Shown piece by piece: positions 53,754 to 63,118 of a stretch of 64,000 bases of DNA (positions are counted from its first letter, which is position 1; each line of letters starts with the position of its first letter). The translations under genes were made by a program, and so were the position numbers. This DNA is from Streptomyces sp. Je 1-79. Its GTDB lineage: Bacteria > Actinomycetota > Actinomycetes > Streptomycetales > Streptomycetaceae. The notes below the pieces were generated by a model. The model was not told the DNA's origin and did not search any database. It saw only the letters and a program-made list of their open reading frames with translations. The stretch lies in contig NZ_JAMGSL010000007.1 in assembly GCF_025195125.1 (NCBI RefSeq), positions 1-64,000 of the forward strand, in the 5' to 3' direction.

Positions 53754-53825
53754 CTCACAGGAGGGACGGGACCGTCCTGCGGGACGGGTTCCCCCGGGGA
53801 GCGGGCCGGCAGGGATACTGGCCCC

Positions 53826-54968
53826 ATGACGGAGACGACGGTCGGAATCGGCGGGGCGGCGGAGAGCACCGACATGGTGCTGAACATCGGGCCGCAGCAT
53901 CCCTCGACCCATGGCGTGCTCCGCCTGCGGCTCGTTCTGGACGGTGAGGTGATCCAGCGCGCCGAGCCGGTCATCGGGTACATGCACCGCGGCGCCGAGA
54001 AGCTCTTCGAGGCGCGCGACTACCGGCAGATCGTCATGCTCGCCAACCGCCACGACTGGCTCTCGGCCTTCTCCAACGAGCTCGGTGTCGTCATGGCAGT
54101 CGAGCGGATGCTCGGCATGGAGGTCCCCGAACGCGCCGTCTGGACCCGCACGCTGCTCGCCGAACTGAACCGGGTCCTCAACCACCTCATGTTCCTCGGG
54201 TCGTACCCCCTCGAACTGGGCGGTATCACCCCGGTCTTCCACGCGTTCCGGGAACGTGAGGAGCTCCAGGCCGTGATGGAGGAGGTCTCCGGCGGCCGGA
54301 TGCACTACATGTTCAACCGGGTCGGCGGGCTCAAGGAGGACCTTCCCGCCGGGTGGCTCGACCGGGCCCGGGCGGCCGTCGCCGACGTGCGCTCGCGGAT
54401 GGACGTGTACGACAAGCTGGTCCTCGGCAACGAGATCTTCCGCGGCCGTACGCGGGGCGTCGGCGTCCTGACGCCGGAGACCGCGCACGCGTACGGCGTC
54501 TCCGGGCCCATCGCCCGCGCCTCGGGCGTCGACTTCGACCTGCGCCGCGACGAGCCGTACCTGGCCTACGGGGAGCTCCAGGACACGCTCAGGGTCGTCA
54601 CCCGCGAGGAGGGCGACTGCCTCGCCCGCTTCGAGTGCCTCCTCGACCAGACCCACAACTCCCTGGACCTCGCCGACGCCTGTCTCGACCGGATCGCCGA
54701 GCTGCCGCAGGGGCCGATCAACCAGCGGCTGCCCAAGGTGCTCAAGGCGCCCGAGGGCCACACGTACGCCTGGACCGAGAACCCGCTCGGCATCAACGGC
54801 TACTACCTGGTCTCCAAGGGCGAGAAGACGCCGTACCGGCTCAAGCTGCGCTCGGCGTCGTTCAACAACATCCAGGCGCTGACGGAGCTGCTGCCGGGCA
54901 CGCTCGTCGCCGACATGGTGGCGATCCTGGGCTCGCTCTTCTTCGTCGTCGGCGACATCGACAAGTAG
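53826..54968 (+). CDS. nuoD2: Orphan NADH-quinone oxidoreductase subunit D homologue (NuoD2)
   Basis: 380 residues, complete NuoD/49-kDa fold. Quinone-pocket motif [18 protein letters not shown] at 17-34, HRGAEKLFE with Arg55 corresponding to the arginine believed to be methylated in NDUFS2, [20 protein letters not shown], and the closing [11 protein letters not shown]. It normally binds quinone near cluster N2 in complex I. No other nuo genes are nearby, so it is an orphan copy outside the main nuo operon. ATG at 53826 lies 6 nt after GATACT, a leaderless-type start. Confidence 0.92.
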   Translation: MTETTVGIGGAAESTDMVLNIGPQHPSTHGVLRLRLVLDGEVIQRAEPVIGYMHRGAEKLFEARDYRQIVMLANRHDWLSAFSNELGVVMAVERMLGMEVPERAVWTRTLLAELNRVLNHLMFLGSYPLELGGITPVFHAFREREELQAVMEEVSGGRMHYMFNRVGGLKEDLPAGWLDRARAAVADVRSRMDVYDKLVLGNEIFRGRTRGVGVLTPETAHAYGVSGPIARASGVDFDLRRDEPYLAYGELQDTLRVVTREEGDCLARFECLLDQTHNSLDLADACLDRIAELPQGPINQRLPKVLKAPEGHTYAWTENPLGINGYYLVSKGEKTPYRLKLRSASFNNIQALTELLPGTLVADMVAILGSLFFVVGDIDK

Positions 54969-54982
54969 CCGCCCGGCGGCCC

Positions 54983-55002
54983 GGCGGCCGGGGTCGGCCG
55001 CC
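54983..55002. terminator. Possible terminator after nuoD2
   Basis: 7-bp stem GGCGGCC (54983-54989) / GGCCGCC (54996-55002), 6-nt loop, 14 bp after the nuoD2 stop and in the gap to a convergent gene. No T-tract. Confidence 0.45.
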
Positions 55003-55130
55003 CGCGCGCATGACCACGAACTCCGCCGCGCGGTGCCTCGTGCCAGGGCGGGCCGCGGAACGCCTGGGCGCACACGGCGATCAACTCGTCCCGCAGCGCC
55101 GTCACTTCCCCGGCCGCGAGGCGCCGATCG

Positions 55131-56132
55131 TCACGAGCCGACGGCCCCGCGCAGCTCCGCGACGTCGATCTGCTCGGTCTCGTCGTGCGCGGTCAGGTCG
55201 ATGACCTTGCCGATCGCCCGCTGCTCGGGAGAGCGGCGCGCCACGGTCGCGAGGACCTCCTCGCCCACCACGTCCGCGAGATCGGCGTCCTGTACGGCCT
55301 CGATGGCGGCCGCCGCCTTCTGCATGCCGAAGAAGTCGAACCCTCCCTCGGGGCGCGGGTTGCGCCGGCTCGCGTAGGGGACGATCGCGGACGCGGCCGG
55401 GACGGCGCGGACCGCGGGCAGGGCCGAGGGCGCGGGGACGACGGCGGTCGACGGTCGAGCGTGCTGCTCGCTCCCGGCGGCCGCCGCGTGCTTCCCCTGC
55501 GGCTCCTCCGTCTCCCGGGCACGCTCCGCGAGATCGCGGCTGCGGGCGGCCTCGGTGGTGCGACGGGCCTCCTGGGCGGCGGCGTTGCGCGCCAGGTTGC
55601 GCAGCGCGTCGGCGGCCTGGCGGTACAGGTCCGGGGTCGGCGTGGATCCGGCGGCCGGCAGCTCCTTCGCCGGGGAGGTCGCCTCCAGGGCGAGCTGCCT
55701 GCGGCCTTCGAGGGCGCTGGCGCGCTCGGTCTCGGCGTTGGCGTACCGGCGCAGCAGCGCCGCGTGCTCGCCGCGCAGACCGGCCAGTTCGACCCGCTTG
55801 GCGCGCAGCTTGGCGTCGAGCTTGGCCCGCAGCTCGCGGGACTCGTCCAGGTCGGCCTCGAGCTCGGCTATCCGCTCCTCGGTCTTCCACTGGTCCGCGG
55901 CGCGGGCCCGGGTCAGCTCGGCGACCTGGCGCCCGGCGCTCCGGTCCCAACTTCGCATGATGACGCCACCGGTGACGGCGGCCGCCGCCGCCGCGGCCAC
56001 GAGCAGCCGCAGCGCCACCGGATCGGCGAGCAGCCAGGCGCCCGCGGCACAGACGACCGACGCTCCGGCGACCGCGGAAGGCGGCAGAAGCTTGTGGAGG
56101 GGAGGTGAATGGCGGTGGCGTCCACGTGGCAT
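55131..56132 (-). CDS. Membrane-anchored coiled-coil protein, unknown
   Basis: 333 residues. A basic N-terminus, two hydrophobic helices (AVAGASVVCAAGAWLLADPV and LRLLVAAAAAAAVTGGVIM) and a long coiled coil (WKTEERIAELEADLDESREL, LRAKRVELAGLRGEHAALLR) are followed by a disordered Ala/Pro region and a short C-terminal domain (GFDFFGMQKAAAAIEAVQDA). No enzyme motif. Architecture resembles cytoskeletal or septal scaffolds, but I cannot assign it. ATG at 56132 is 7 nt after TAAATT with no Shine-Dalgarno. Confidence 0.75.
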   Translation of the reverse strand: MPRGRHRHSPPLHKLLPPSAVAGASVVCAAGAWLLADPVALRLLVAAAAAAAVTGGVIMRSWDRSAGRQVAELTRARAADQWKTEERIAELEADLDESRELRAKLDAKLRAKRVELAGLRGEHAALLRRYANAETERASALEGRRQLALEATSPAKELPAAGSTPTPDLYRQAADALRNLARNAAAQEARRTTEAARSRDLAERARETEEPQGKHAAAAGSEQHARPSTAVVPAPSALPAVRAVPAASAIVPYASRRNPRPEGGFDFFGMQKAAAAIEAVQDADLADVVGEEVLATVARRSPEQRAIGKVIDLTAHDETEQIDVAELRGAVGS

Positions 56133-56252
56133 GGCCTGAAATTTACCGTGCGTAGGCGCCGTATGGGGTGTCGGCCCGGCAATCTCTTGGCCACTTCTCG
56201 TCGTCCGTGACCGAGTCCCGGTCAGGACCGGGCCGACCCCCCTTACCGGTCC

Positions 56253-57230
56253 TTACTTGCTGACCAGGCCCTTCGACTGCAGATAGGCCTTCGCCACGTC
56301 CTCCGGCTTCGCCCTCTCGGCATCCACCTTGCGGTTCAGTTCGGCGAGATCGGCCGTGGTGAGGACCTTTGTGATCTTGTCGAGGGCGGCGGCGATCTCG
56401 GGCGATCCCGCGTCCTTCGCATTGACCACCGGCAGCACATTGTCGGCGTTCTGCAGCTTCTTGTCGTCGTCGAGGAAGACCAGCCCGAAGCTCTCGATCG
56501 TGGCGTCCGTCGTGGTGGTCAGCACCAGCTGGTCCACGCCGTCCTTGACCGCCTGCTTGGACTGCGGGGTGCCGACGCCCTTGGGGTCGATCCCGGTCAC
56601 GTCGATCCCGTAGGTCTTCTTCAGACCCGGCGCGCAGAACGGCCGTATCTCGCATTCGTCGCCGGCCGCGATCTTCACCTTCAGCTTCGCGGCACCGAGA
56701 TCGGAAAGCGTCTTCAGCTTGTTCTTCTCGGCGAATTCCTTCGACACCGCGAAGGCGTTCTGGTCAACCGCCCCACCGACCGCGAGGACCTTCAGTCCAC
56801 GGGGCTCCGCGAGCTTCTTCAGCGCCTCCACCGTGGCAGCCGCGTCCCCGGACGCGACCGGCTTCTCCTCGGGCGCCTTCGGGCCGTTCACCTTCGCATT
56901 GAGGAATTCCGCGATCGTCGCCGCGTATTCCGGTACGACGTCGATCTCGCCCTTCTCCAGGGACGGTTCGTACAGCTCGCGGTTCTTCACCGTGGTGACG
57001 GTCGCGGAGTATCCGGCGTCGTTCAGCACCTGCGCGTAGAGCTCCGCGAGCACCTTGGACTCGGTGAACGCCGCGGCGCCCACGACGAGCGAGCCCTTCG
57101 CCGAACCGGACGCGCCGCCGCTGCCGCCCTTCTTCCCCTCTTCCAGGCTGTCGCCGCCACAGGCGACGAGCGAGACGGTCAGCGCCGCCGTACCCAGTAC
57201 CGCACCCGCGATACGCGAGGTCCTGCTCAC
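56253..57230 (-). CDS. opuCC: OpuC-type glycine betaine/choline substrate-binding lipoprotein
   Basis: 325 residues. Signal peptide with lipobox VSLVAC near residue 24 and a Gly/Ser linker, then an OpuAC/ProX-like domain: LVVGAAAFTESKVLAELYAQ, YEPSLEKGEIDVVPEYAATI, DQLVLTTTTDATIESFGLVF. It captures a compatible solute (betaine, choline, carnitine or similar) at the membrane surface. GTG at 57230 has AGGAG 8 nt upstream. Downstream of two permease genes and divergent from the ATPase gene. Confidence 0.9.
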   Translation of the reverse strand: MSRTSRIAGAVLGTAALTVSLVACGGDSLEEGKKGGSGGASGSAKGSLVVGAAAFTESKVLAELYAQVLNDAGYSATVTTVKNRELYEPSLEKGEIDVVPEYAATIAEFLNAKVNGPKAPEEKPVASGDAAATVEALKKLAEPRGLKVLAVGGAVDQNAFAVSKEFAEKNKLKTLSDLGAAKLKVKIAAGDECEIRPFCAPGLKKTYGIDVTGIDPKGVGTPQSKQAVKDGVDQLVLTTTTDATIESFGLVFLDDDKKLQNADNVLPVVNAKDAGSPEIAAALDKITKVLTTADLAELNRKVDAERAKPEDVAKAYLQSKGLVSK

Positions 57231-57279
57231 GATGTCACTCCTAGGTCGTCGTTCCGTCGTCACAAGCGGTTCCGTCGGT

Positions 57280-57939
57280 TCAGGCACGCCGTCCGAGCAG
57301 CCGGTCCGCCCCCACCAGCACGAGCTCCACGACGAGGGCGAGCAGGGCCACGAGCAGGGCGCCCGCGACCACCTGGGGGGTGTCGTACGTGTTGAAGCCG
57401 GCGGTGATGATCCGGCCCAGGCCCCCCTGGCCGACCATCGCCGCGATGGTCGCCGTGGCGACCACCTGCACGGCGGCCGACCGCAACCCTGTCATGACCA
57501 GCGGCCGGGCGAGGGGCAGTTCGACCTTCCGGAAGACCTGCCCGCCCGACATCCCCATGCCCCGCGCGGCCTCGACCACCGCCCGGTCGACCTCGCGCAT
57601 CCCCACGTACGCGTTGGTGAGCAGCGGCGGCACCGCGAAGAGCACCAGCGCGATCACCGTGGGGACGTAGCCGGCGTTGCGCAGCGGCGACACCATGAAG
57701 AGCGCCAGGACCGCGAAGACGGGGATCGCCCGCCCCACGTTGGAGACGTTCACGGCGAGCGCGCCGCCCCGGCCGAGATGTCCGAGCCCCAGCCCCAGCG
57801 GCAGCGCGACGGCGCAGGCGAGGAGGAGCGCGACCCCGCTGACGTACACATGCTCACCGAGGCGGTGCCACACCCCGCCCTCGCCCGCCCAGTTGGCGCC
57901 CGTGCCCAGCCAGCTCCAGGCGTCCGCCACGATCCCCAT
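57280..57939 (-). CDS. opuCD: OpuC-type ABC transporter permease
   Basis: 219 residues with about five to six transmembrane helices and the EAA-type loop EAARGMGMSGGQVFRKVELPLA that contacts the ATPase. Pairs with the second permease gene, 4 bp upstream on the same strand, to form the heterodimeric channel for compatible solutes. ATG at 57939; the gene spacing implies coupled translation. Confidence 0.9.
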   Translation of the reverse strand: MGIVADAWSWLGTGANWAGEGGVWHRLGEHVYVSGVALLLACAVALPLGLGLGHLGRGGALAVNVSNVGRAIPVFAVLALFMVSPLRNAGYVPTVIALVLFAVPPLLTNAYVGMREVDRAVVEAARGMGMSGGQVFRKVELPLARPLVMTGLRSAAVQVVATATIAAMVGQGGLGRIITAGFNTYDTPQVVAGALLVALLALVVELVLVGADRLLGRRA

Positions 57940-57943
57940 GCCT

Positions 57944-58630
57944 CTACTCGCCCCCCGGGGCCGTGCGTATGCGGGTCCACGGCGTGAGCAGCCGCTGCAC
58001 TCCGAGGAGCAGCAGATCCGCGACCACCGCGAGCAGGACGCACAGCACGGAGGCGGCGAGCACCTGCGCCTTGAAGAACGTCGGCAGCGCGTCCTCGATG
58101 AGATTGCCCAGACCGCCCCGGCCGACGATCGAACCGACCGTCGTGAGCGCGATCGTCGAGACCGTCGCCATCCGTATGCCCGCCATCAACGCCGGAAGCG
58201 CGAGCGGGAGTTCGACCTCCCACAGCAGCCTCGCCGAGCCGTACCCCATACCGCGCGCGGCCTCCCGCGCCTCGGCGGGGACCGCGTCCAGGCCCGCCAC
58301 CATGTTCCGTACGAGAATCGTCAGCGAGTACAGCACGAGGCCCGTCACCACCAGCGCGGCGGAGAGCCCGAAGAACGGCAGCAGCAGCGAGAACATCGCC
58401 AGCGACGGAACCGTGTAGAGCAGCGTCGTCAGGCCGAGCACGGGGCCGGCGAACCGGGGCCGCGACCGCACGAGGAGCGCCAGCGGAAAGGCGACCGCGA
58501 CGCCGACGACCACGGACACGACCGTGATCCCCACGTGCTGGAGCAGCGCGTCGCCCAACTCCTGGCTTCGGGTGCGCAGATACTCCCCGCAGATCCAGTC
58601 GTTCGTCACCAGACAGTTTGCCGCGCTCAT
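57944..58630 (-). CDS. opuCB: OpuC-type ABC transporter permease
   Basis: 228 residues with about five to six transmembrane helices and EAA loop EAREAARGMGYGSARLLWEV. Heterodimer partner of the permease encoded just downstream. Its ATG at 58630 faces the divergent ATPase gene across a 142-bp promoter region, so all OpuC components are probably controlled there, likely by osmotic stress. Confidence 0.9.
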   Translation of the reverse strand: MSAANCLVTNDWICGEYLRTRSQELGDALLQHVGITVVSVVVGVAVAFPLALLVRSRPRFAGPVLGLTTLLYTVPSLAMFSLLLPFFGLSAALVVTGLVLYSLTILVRNMVAGLDAVPAEAREAARGMGYGSARLLWEVELPLALPALMAGIRMATVSTIALTTVGSIVGRGGLGNLIEDALPTFFKAQVLAASVLCVLLAVVADLLLLGVQRLLTPWTRIRTAPGGE

Positions 58631-58772
58631 GTACCCTCCCCCCGGTCACCCACCGTGCCGAACACCTGTCTGGTCGACCCTAACCCCCGGCACCGACAAT
58701 CGCCGAGGACCGCCACATCGCGGCAACACGCCCTTCACACGCACCCGTCCCGCACGCGTCAGAATGGGGAAC

Positions 58773-59960
58773 ATGATCCGGTTCGAGCATGTGACCAAGC
58801 GGTACGCGGACGGCACCACCGCCGTCGACGATCTCTCCTTCGAGGTCGCCGAGGGTGAACTGGTCACGCTCGTCGGCCCGTCCGGCTGCGGCAAGACCAC
58901 CACCATGAAGATGGTGAACAGGCTCATCGAGCCGACCGGGGGCCGCATACTCCTCGACGGCCAGGACATATCCGCGGTCGACCCGGTCCAACTGCGCCGC
59001 CGGATCGGATACGTGATCCAGCAGGTCGGCCTCTTCCCGCACCGCACGGTCCTCGACAACACCGCGACCGTCCCGCACCTCCTCGGCGCCCCGCGCGCCC
59101 GCGCCCGCGCCCGCGCCGCCGAACTCCTCGACCTGGTCGGGCTCGACCCGAAGAAGTACGGCGACCGCTACCCCGAGCAGCTCTCCGGCGGCCAGCGCCA
59201 GCGCGTCGGCGTGGCCCGCGCGCTCGCCGCCGACCCGCCCGTGCTGCTGATGGACGAGCCGTTCGGCGCCGTGGACCCGGTGGTCCGCGAGCACCTCCAG
59301 AACGAGTTCCTCCGTCTCCAGTCGCAGGTCCGTAAGACCGTCCTACTGGTCACCCACGACCTGGAGGAAGCCGTCCGCCTCGGCGACCGCATCGCCGTCT
59401 ACGGACAGGGCACGATCGAGCAGTTCGACACCCCGGCCAGGGTCCTCGGCGCCCCCGCCACCCCGTACGTCGCCGACTTCGTCGGCGCGGACCGCGGCCT
59501 GAAGCGGCTCTCGGTCACGGCGGTGGACTCCGCCGCCCTGGAGGACGTCCCGGTCCTGCGCGCGGACGACACCGCCCCCGACGCCACCCGGTCCGACACC
59601 GCCCCCGCCTCCACCCGGTCCGGCGCCCCCTGGTCCGTCGTCCTCGACGCCGAAGGCCGCGTCACCGGCTGGGTGTCCGCGGACGAGCCCGGCCGCACCC
59701 GCCCGGCCCCGGACCCGGTCCCGCTCGGCGCCACCCTCCGCGAGGCACTGGCCGCGCTGCTGCAGAACGACACCGGCTGGCTGCCCGTCACCGACCCCGC
59801 CGAGGGCGGCCGGTACGCCGGCGTCCTCACCCCGGCCGCCGTCCACCGGGCCCTGCGCGCGGCGTCCCCGGAACCGCGGCCGGAAACGGAGGCGGAACCG
59901 CGGCCGGAACCCGCGTCGGAGACGGACCCCGAGCCGGGCAGGAAGATCAGTTCGCGCTGA
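58773..59960 (+). CDS. opuCA: OpuC-type ABC transporter ATP-binding protein with CBS region
   Basis: 395 residues. ABC ATPase: Walker A LVGPSGCGKTTTMKM, OpuA-type QVGLFPHRTVLDN, signature LSGGQRQRVGVARAL, Walker B LLMDEPFGAVDP, switch LLVTHDLEEAV. The C-terminal about 120 residues have a CBS-like fold (WSVVLDAEGRVTGWVSADE, ALAALLQNDTGWLPVTD), which in OpuA-type transporters senses ionic strength or c-di-AMP. Acidic tail with repeated PEPRPE. The ATG at 58773 is 7 nt after CAGAAT and also near GGGGAA, so the start type is open. Convergent overlap of 14 bp with the esterase gene. Confidence 0.92.
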   Translation: MIRFEHVTKRYADGTTAVDDLSFEVAEGELVTLVGPSGCGKTTTMKMVNRLIEPTGGRILLDGQDISAVDPVQLRRRIGYVIQQVGLFPHRTVLDNTATVPHLLGAPRARARARAAELLDLVGLDPKKYGDRYPEQLSGGQRQRVGVARALAADPPVLLMDEPFGAVDPVVREHLQNEFLRLQSQVRKTVLLVTHDLEEAVRLGDRIAVYGQGTIEQFDTPARVLGAPATPYVADFVGADRGLKRLSVTAVDSAALEDVPVLRADDTAPDATRSDTAPASTRSGAPWSVVLDAEGRVTGWVSADEPGRTRPAPDPVPLGATLREALAALLQNDTGWLPVTDPAEGGRYAGVLTPAAVHRALRAASPEPRPETEAEPRPEPASETDPEPGRKISSR

Positions 59961-61062
59961 GCCGCCCGCTCATCCACACCAGGCCCGGCGGGATCTCCCG
60001 GTTCCAGGTGTTGAAGTTGTGCCCGCCGCTGTCGAGCGTGATCGAGGAGACCCGCGCCGGGGCCTTCACCTTCTTGATGAAGTCGAGCGTCCCGCGCAGG
60101 TTCCCCTCGCCCTGCTTCGACGTCGTCACCAGGAACGACGTCGACGCGCCCCGCGGCCGACGGTCCAGGCTCCACAGCAGGTCCGCCCGCTTGCGCGCCC
60201 GGTCGTCGCCCTTGAAGAGATCGCCCGTCGTCACGTCCTCGGCCGCCTTGTAGTACGCCGAGAAGCCGGCCCCCGCCGCGAACCGGTCCGGGTGGTGCAT
60301 CGCTATCTTCAACGCGCAGTAGCCGCCCGTCGAGTTCCCCATGAACCCCCAGTTCCGGGCCTTCGTCCCCACCCGGTACGTCTCCGAGACCGCCTTCGGC
60401 AGGTCCTCGGCGAAGAAGGTCTCGGTCTGCGGCCCGCCCGGCACGTCCACGCACTCGGTGTCCCGCGGCGGCGCGACGGTCGGCCGCAGCATCACCAGGA
60501 TCATCGGCCGCATCCTCTTCTCCTTGACCTGCGTGAAGGCGGTCTTCGGGTACTTCAGCCCCTTCAGGAGGTTCTCGGCCGTGCCCGGGTAGCCGGTCAG
60601 CACCACCGCGGCCGGGAACGTGCTCGACGCGTACGCCTTCTGGAAGTACTCCGGCGGCAGGTACACGTACGCCGGCGACTCGATGCCCGACTTCCGGCCG
60701 GCGACGACGACCTTCTGGATCTCGCCGCCGACCGACGGCCGGGAGGCCCCGGGCACGTCCAGCGTCTGCCTGCCGACGACCTTGACGTCCTTCGAACCGG
60801 CCGAGTGGTCGACGACCACCCCCATGTCCTGCTCCTGCCCGAAGAGGTCGGCCCAGGAGCCGTAGAAGAGGAAGGAGTTGTTCGCCGCGAGACCGACCGA
60901 GGCGAAGAGCGCCAGCTGGGTCGCGAGCAGCAGTCCGACCCTGCCGAGAACGGCCCGCACACCGCCACGGGCCAGCCGGGGCCACAGCCAGACCGTGGCC
61001 ACGAACAGCACCACCGCCAGCGCGACGGCCAGCGCCAGAACCTTGTTGCTGGTGAGACCCAT
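59947..61062 (-). CDS. Membrane-anchored esterase of the Ag85/esterase D type
   Basis: 371 residues. Two N-terminal transmembrane helices (LALAVALAVVLFVATVWLWP, GRVGLLLATQLALFASVGL) precede an extracellular alpha/beta-hydrolase. The nucleophile is Ser in GFMGNSTGGYCALKIAM and the catalytic His in DSGGHNFNTWNREIPPGLVW, matching antigen-85/esterase D proteins. Substrate unknown; an acyl-transfer role at the envelope is possible. I use the ATG at 61062; an upstream ATG at 61143 would add an unlikely basic stretch. Divergent from the MprF-like gene. Confidence 0.83.
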   Translation of the reverse strand: MGLTSNKVLALAVALAVVLFVATVWLWPRLARGGVRAVLGRVGLLLATQLALFASVGLAANNSFLFYGSWADLFGQEQDMGVVVDHSAGSKDVKVVGRQTLDVPGASRPSVGGEIQKVVVAGRKSGIESPAYVYLPPEYFQKAYASSTFPAAVVLTGYPGTAENLLKGLKYPKTAFTQVKEKRMRPMILVMLRPTVAPPRDTECVDVPGGPQTETFFAEDLPKAVSETYRVGTKARNWGFMGNSTGGYCALKIAMHHPDRFAAGAGFSAYYKAAEDVTTGDLFKGDDRARKRADLLWSLDRRPRGASTSFLVTTSKQGEGNLRGTLDFIKKVKAPARVSSITLDSGGHNFNTWNREIPPGLVWMSGRLSAN

Positions 61063-61227
61063 GAGTCGCCCGAGCCCTCTTCCTGAGAATTTCCTGTGGG
61101 TGAATGAACCCGCTCCCCCGCGAGGCCGTCCTAGAAAGCGCAAAACCTCCGGACCGGCCCGCCCCTGACCACCGCGCGGCCACCGGAGATCGAATCTTTC
61201 GCGGAGCCACGGGAAGCACGGGAAGCG

Positions 61228-63090
61228 ATGTCTGTCACGGTAGATGGGGACAAATCAGGATTGGTTCCGGTTCGGGTACGCCGGATTCTGCACGGACCTC
61301 GGCCCGAGAAGGTGCCCTCGCTCGTCGGTACGGCCTGCACCCTCATCGGCCTGATCGACATCGCCGCGGGCGTCTTCCCGCGCTTCCGGGCCAGCCGGAT
61401 GCACGCCGTCGCCGAGGTCCTGCCCGGCACGCTCGGACCGCTCTCCGCGGCCCTCTCCCTCAGCGCAGGCGTCCTCCTCCTGCTGCTCGCCCACGGCCTC
61501 AAGCGCCACAAGCGGCGCGCCTGGCGAGCCGCCGTCGTCCTGCTGCCGCTCGGCGCCGCCGCCCAGTTCGTCTGGCGCCACTCCGTCCTCGGCGCCCTGC
61601 TCTCCCTCGTCCTGCTCGCCCTGCTGCTGCGCCACCGCAGCCAGTTCGCCGCCCTGCCCGACCCCCGCAGCCGCTGGAAGGCGCTCGCCAACTTCGTCCT
61701 CATGGGCGCCGGATCGATCCTCCTCGGCCTGGTCATCGTCAGCGCCCACCCCCGCCGCGTCATCGGCAGCCCCAGCCTCACCGACCGCCTCGAACACGTC
61801 CTGTACGGACTCTTCGGCTTCGAAGGCCCCGTCGGCTACACCGGCAACGTCGACTGGACCGTCGGCTACTCCCTCGGCGCGCTCGGCATGCTGACCGCCC
61901 TCACCACCATCTACCTGGCCTTCCGCCCCGAACACCCCGCCGCCCGGCTCACCGAGGACGACGAGACGCGCCTGCGCGCGCTGCTCGACAAGCACGGAGC
62001 CCGCGACTCCCTCGGCCACTTCGCGCTCCGCCGCGACAAGGGCGTCGTCTTCTCCCCCAGCGGCAAGGCCGCCGTCTGCTACCGCGTCGTCTCCGGCGTC
62101 ATGCTCGCCAGCGGCGACCCCATCGGCGACGTCGAGGCCTGGCCCGGCGCCATCGACCGCTTCATGGACGAGGCCAAGGCCCACTCCTGGACCCCCGCCG
62201 TCATGGGCTGCTCCGAGACCGGCGGGGAGGTCTGGACCCGCGAGACCGGCCTCGACGCCCTCGAACTCGGCGACGAGGCGGTGGTGGACGTCGCGGATTT
62301 CTCCCTCTCCGGGCGCGCCATGCGCAATGTGCGCCAGATGGTGAAGCGGATCGAGCGCAACGGCTACACCACCAAGGTCCGCCGCGTCCGTGACCTGTCC
62401 GACGGCGAACTCGCCCGCGTCCGTCGCGCCGCCGCCGACTGGCGCGGCACCGACACCGAGCGCGGCTTCTCCATGGCACTCGGCCGCATCGGCGACCCTG
62501 GCGACGGAGACGCCGTCATAGCGACCGCCCACAAGACGGACGAGGCGGCGGGAGACGGGCGGGCGGACGACGCCGACTCCCCCTACGGAGACCTCAAGGC
62601 GATCATCCACTTCGTGCCCTGGGGCACCGACGGCATGTCCCTCGAACTCATGCGCCGCGACCGCTCCGCCGACCCCGGCATGAACGAGCTGCTCATCGTC
62701 GCCGCCCTCCAGGAATCCCCCCGCCTGGGCATCGAACGCGTCTCCCTCAACTTCGCCATGTTCCGCGCGGCCCTCGCCCGCGGCGAGAAGATCGGCGCGG
62801 GCCCCGTCCTGAGACTCTGGCGCGGACTGCTCGTCTTCCTCTCCCGCTGGTTCCAGATCGAGTCCCTGTACAAGTTCAACGCCAAGTTCCGGCCCCGCTG
62901 GGAACCCCGCTTCGTCGTCTACCGCAAGAGCCGCGACCTGCCCCGCATCGGCTTCGCCGCCATGCAGGCCGAGGGTTTCGTCAACCTCGCGCTGCCCCGC
63001 CCCTTCACCCGACGCCGGTCCACCGCCGGCCCCCGCCCCTGCGCCCACGTCGTCACCCCACAGGCCGACCAGGAGGTCCGCGCGGCGTGA
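61228..63090 (+). CDS. MprF/LysX-like aminoacyl-phosphatidylglycerol synthase
   Basis: 620 residues. The N-terminal half has about six to seven transmembrane helices; the C-terminal half is a DUF2156/LPG-synthase catalytic domain: DSLGHFALRRDKGVVFSPSG, SGVMLASGDPIGD, FSLSGRAMRNVRQMVKRIER, VSLNFAMFRAALARGEKIGA and RFVVYRKSRDLPRIGFAAMQ. It transfers an amino acid from aminoacyl-tRNA to phosphatidylglycerol, lowering surface charge and sensitivity to cationic peptides. It lacks the fused lysyl-tRNA synthetase domain of mycobacterial LysX. ATG at 61228 has GGGAAG close upstream. Confidence 0.88.
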   Translation: MSVTVDGDKSGLVPVRVRRILHGPRPEKVPSLVGTACTLIGLIDIAAGVFPRFRASRMHAVAEVLPGTLGPLSAALSLSAGVLLLLLAHGLKRHKRRAWRAAVVLLPLGAAAQFVWRHSVLGALLSLVLLALLLRHRSQFAALPDPRSRWKALANFVLMGAGSILLGLVIVSAHPRRVIGSPSLTDRLEHVLYGLFGFEGPVGYTGNVDWTVGYSLGALGMLTALTTIYLAFRPEHPAARLTEDDETRLRALLDKHGARDSLGHFALRRDKGVVFSPSGKAAVCYRVVSGVMLASGDPIGDVEAWPGAIDRFMDEAKAHSWTPAVMGCSETGGEVWTRETGLDALELGDEAVVDVADFSLSGRAMRNVRQMVKRIERNGYTTKVRRVRDLSDGELARVRRAAADWRGTDTERGFSMALGRIGDPGDGDAVIATAHKTDEAAGDGRADDADSPYGDLKAIIHFVPWGTDGMSLELMRRDRSADPGMNELLIVAALQESPRLGIERVSLNFAMFRAALARGEKIGAGPVLRLWRGLLVFLSRWFQIESLYKFNAKFRPRWEPRFVVYRKSRDLPRIGFAAMQAEGFVNLALPRPFTRRRSTAGPRPCAHVVTPQADQEVRAA

Positions 63091-63118
63091 CCGAGGCCCC
63101 GGGCCCTACGCTGGGCGT

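Noticed and set aside
50979..55073. A 1364-residue minus-strand frame
   Set aside because: Composition is that of antisense and out-of-frame reading through nuoD2, the methyltransferase, kinase and regulator genes; high-GC DNA yields many such frames.
61063..61227. SigE-type promoter in front of the MprF-like gene
   Set aside because: Envelope function made this attractive, but I could not find a convincing GGAAC-spacer-CGTC pair at proper spacing.
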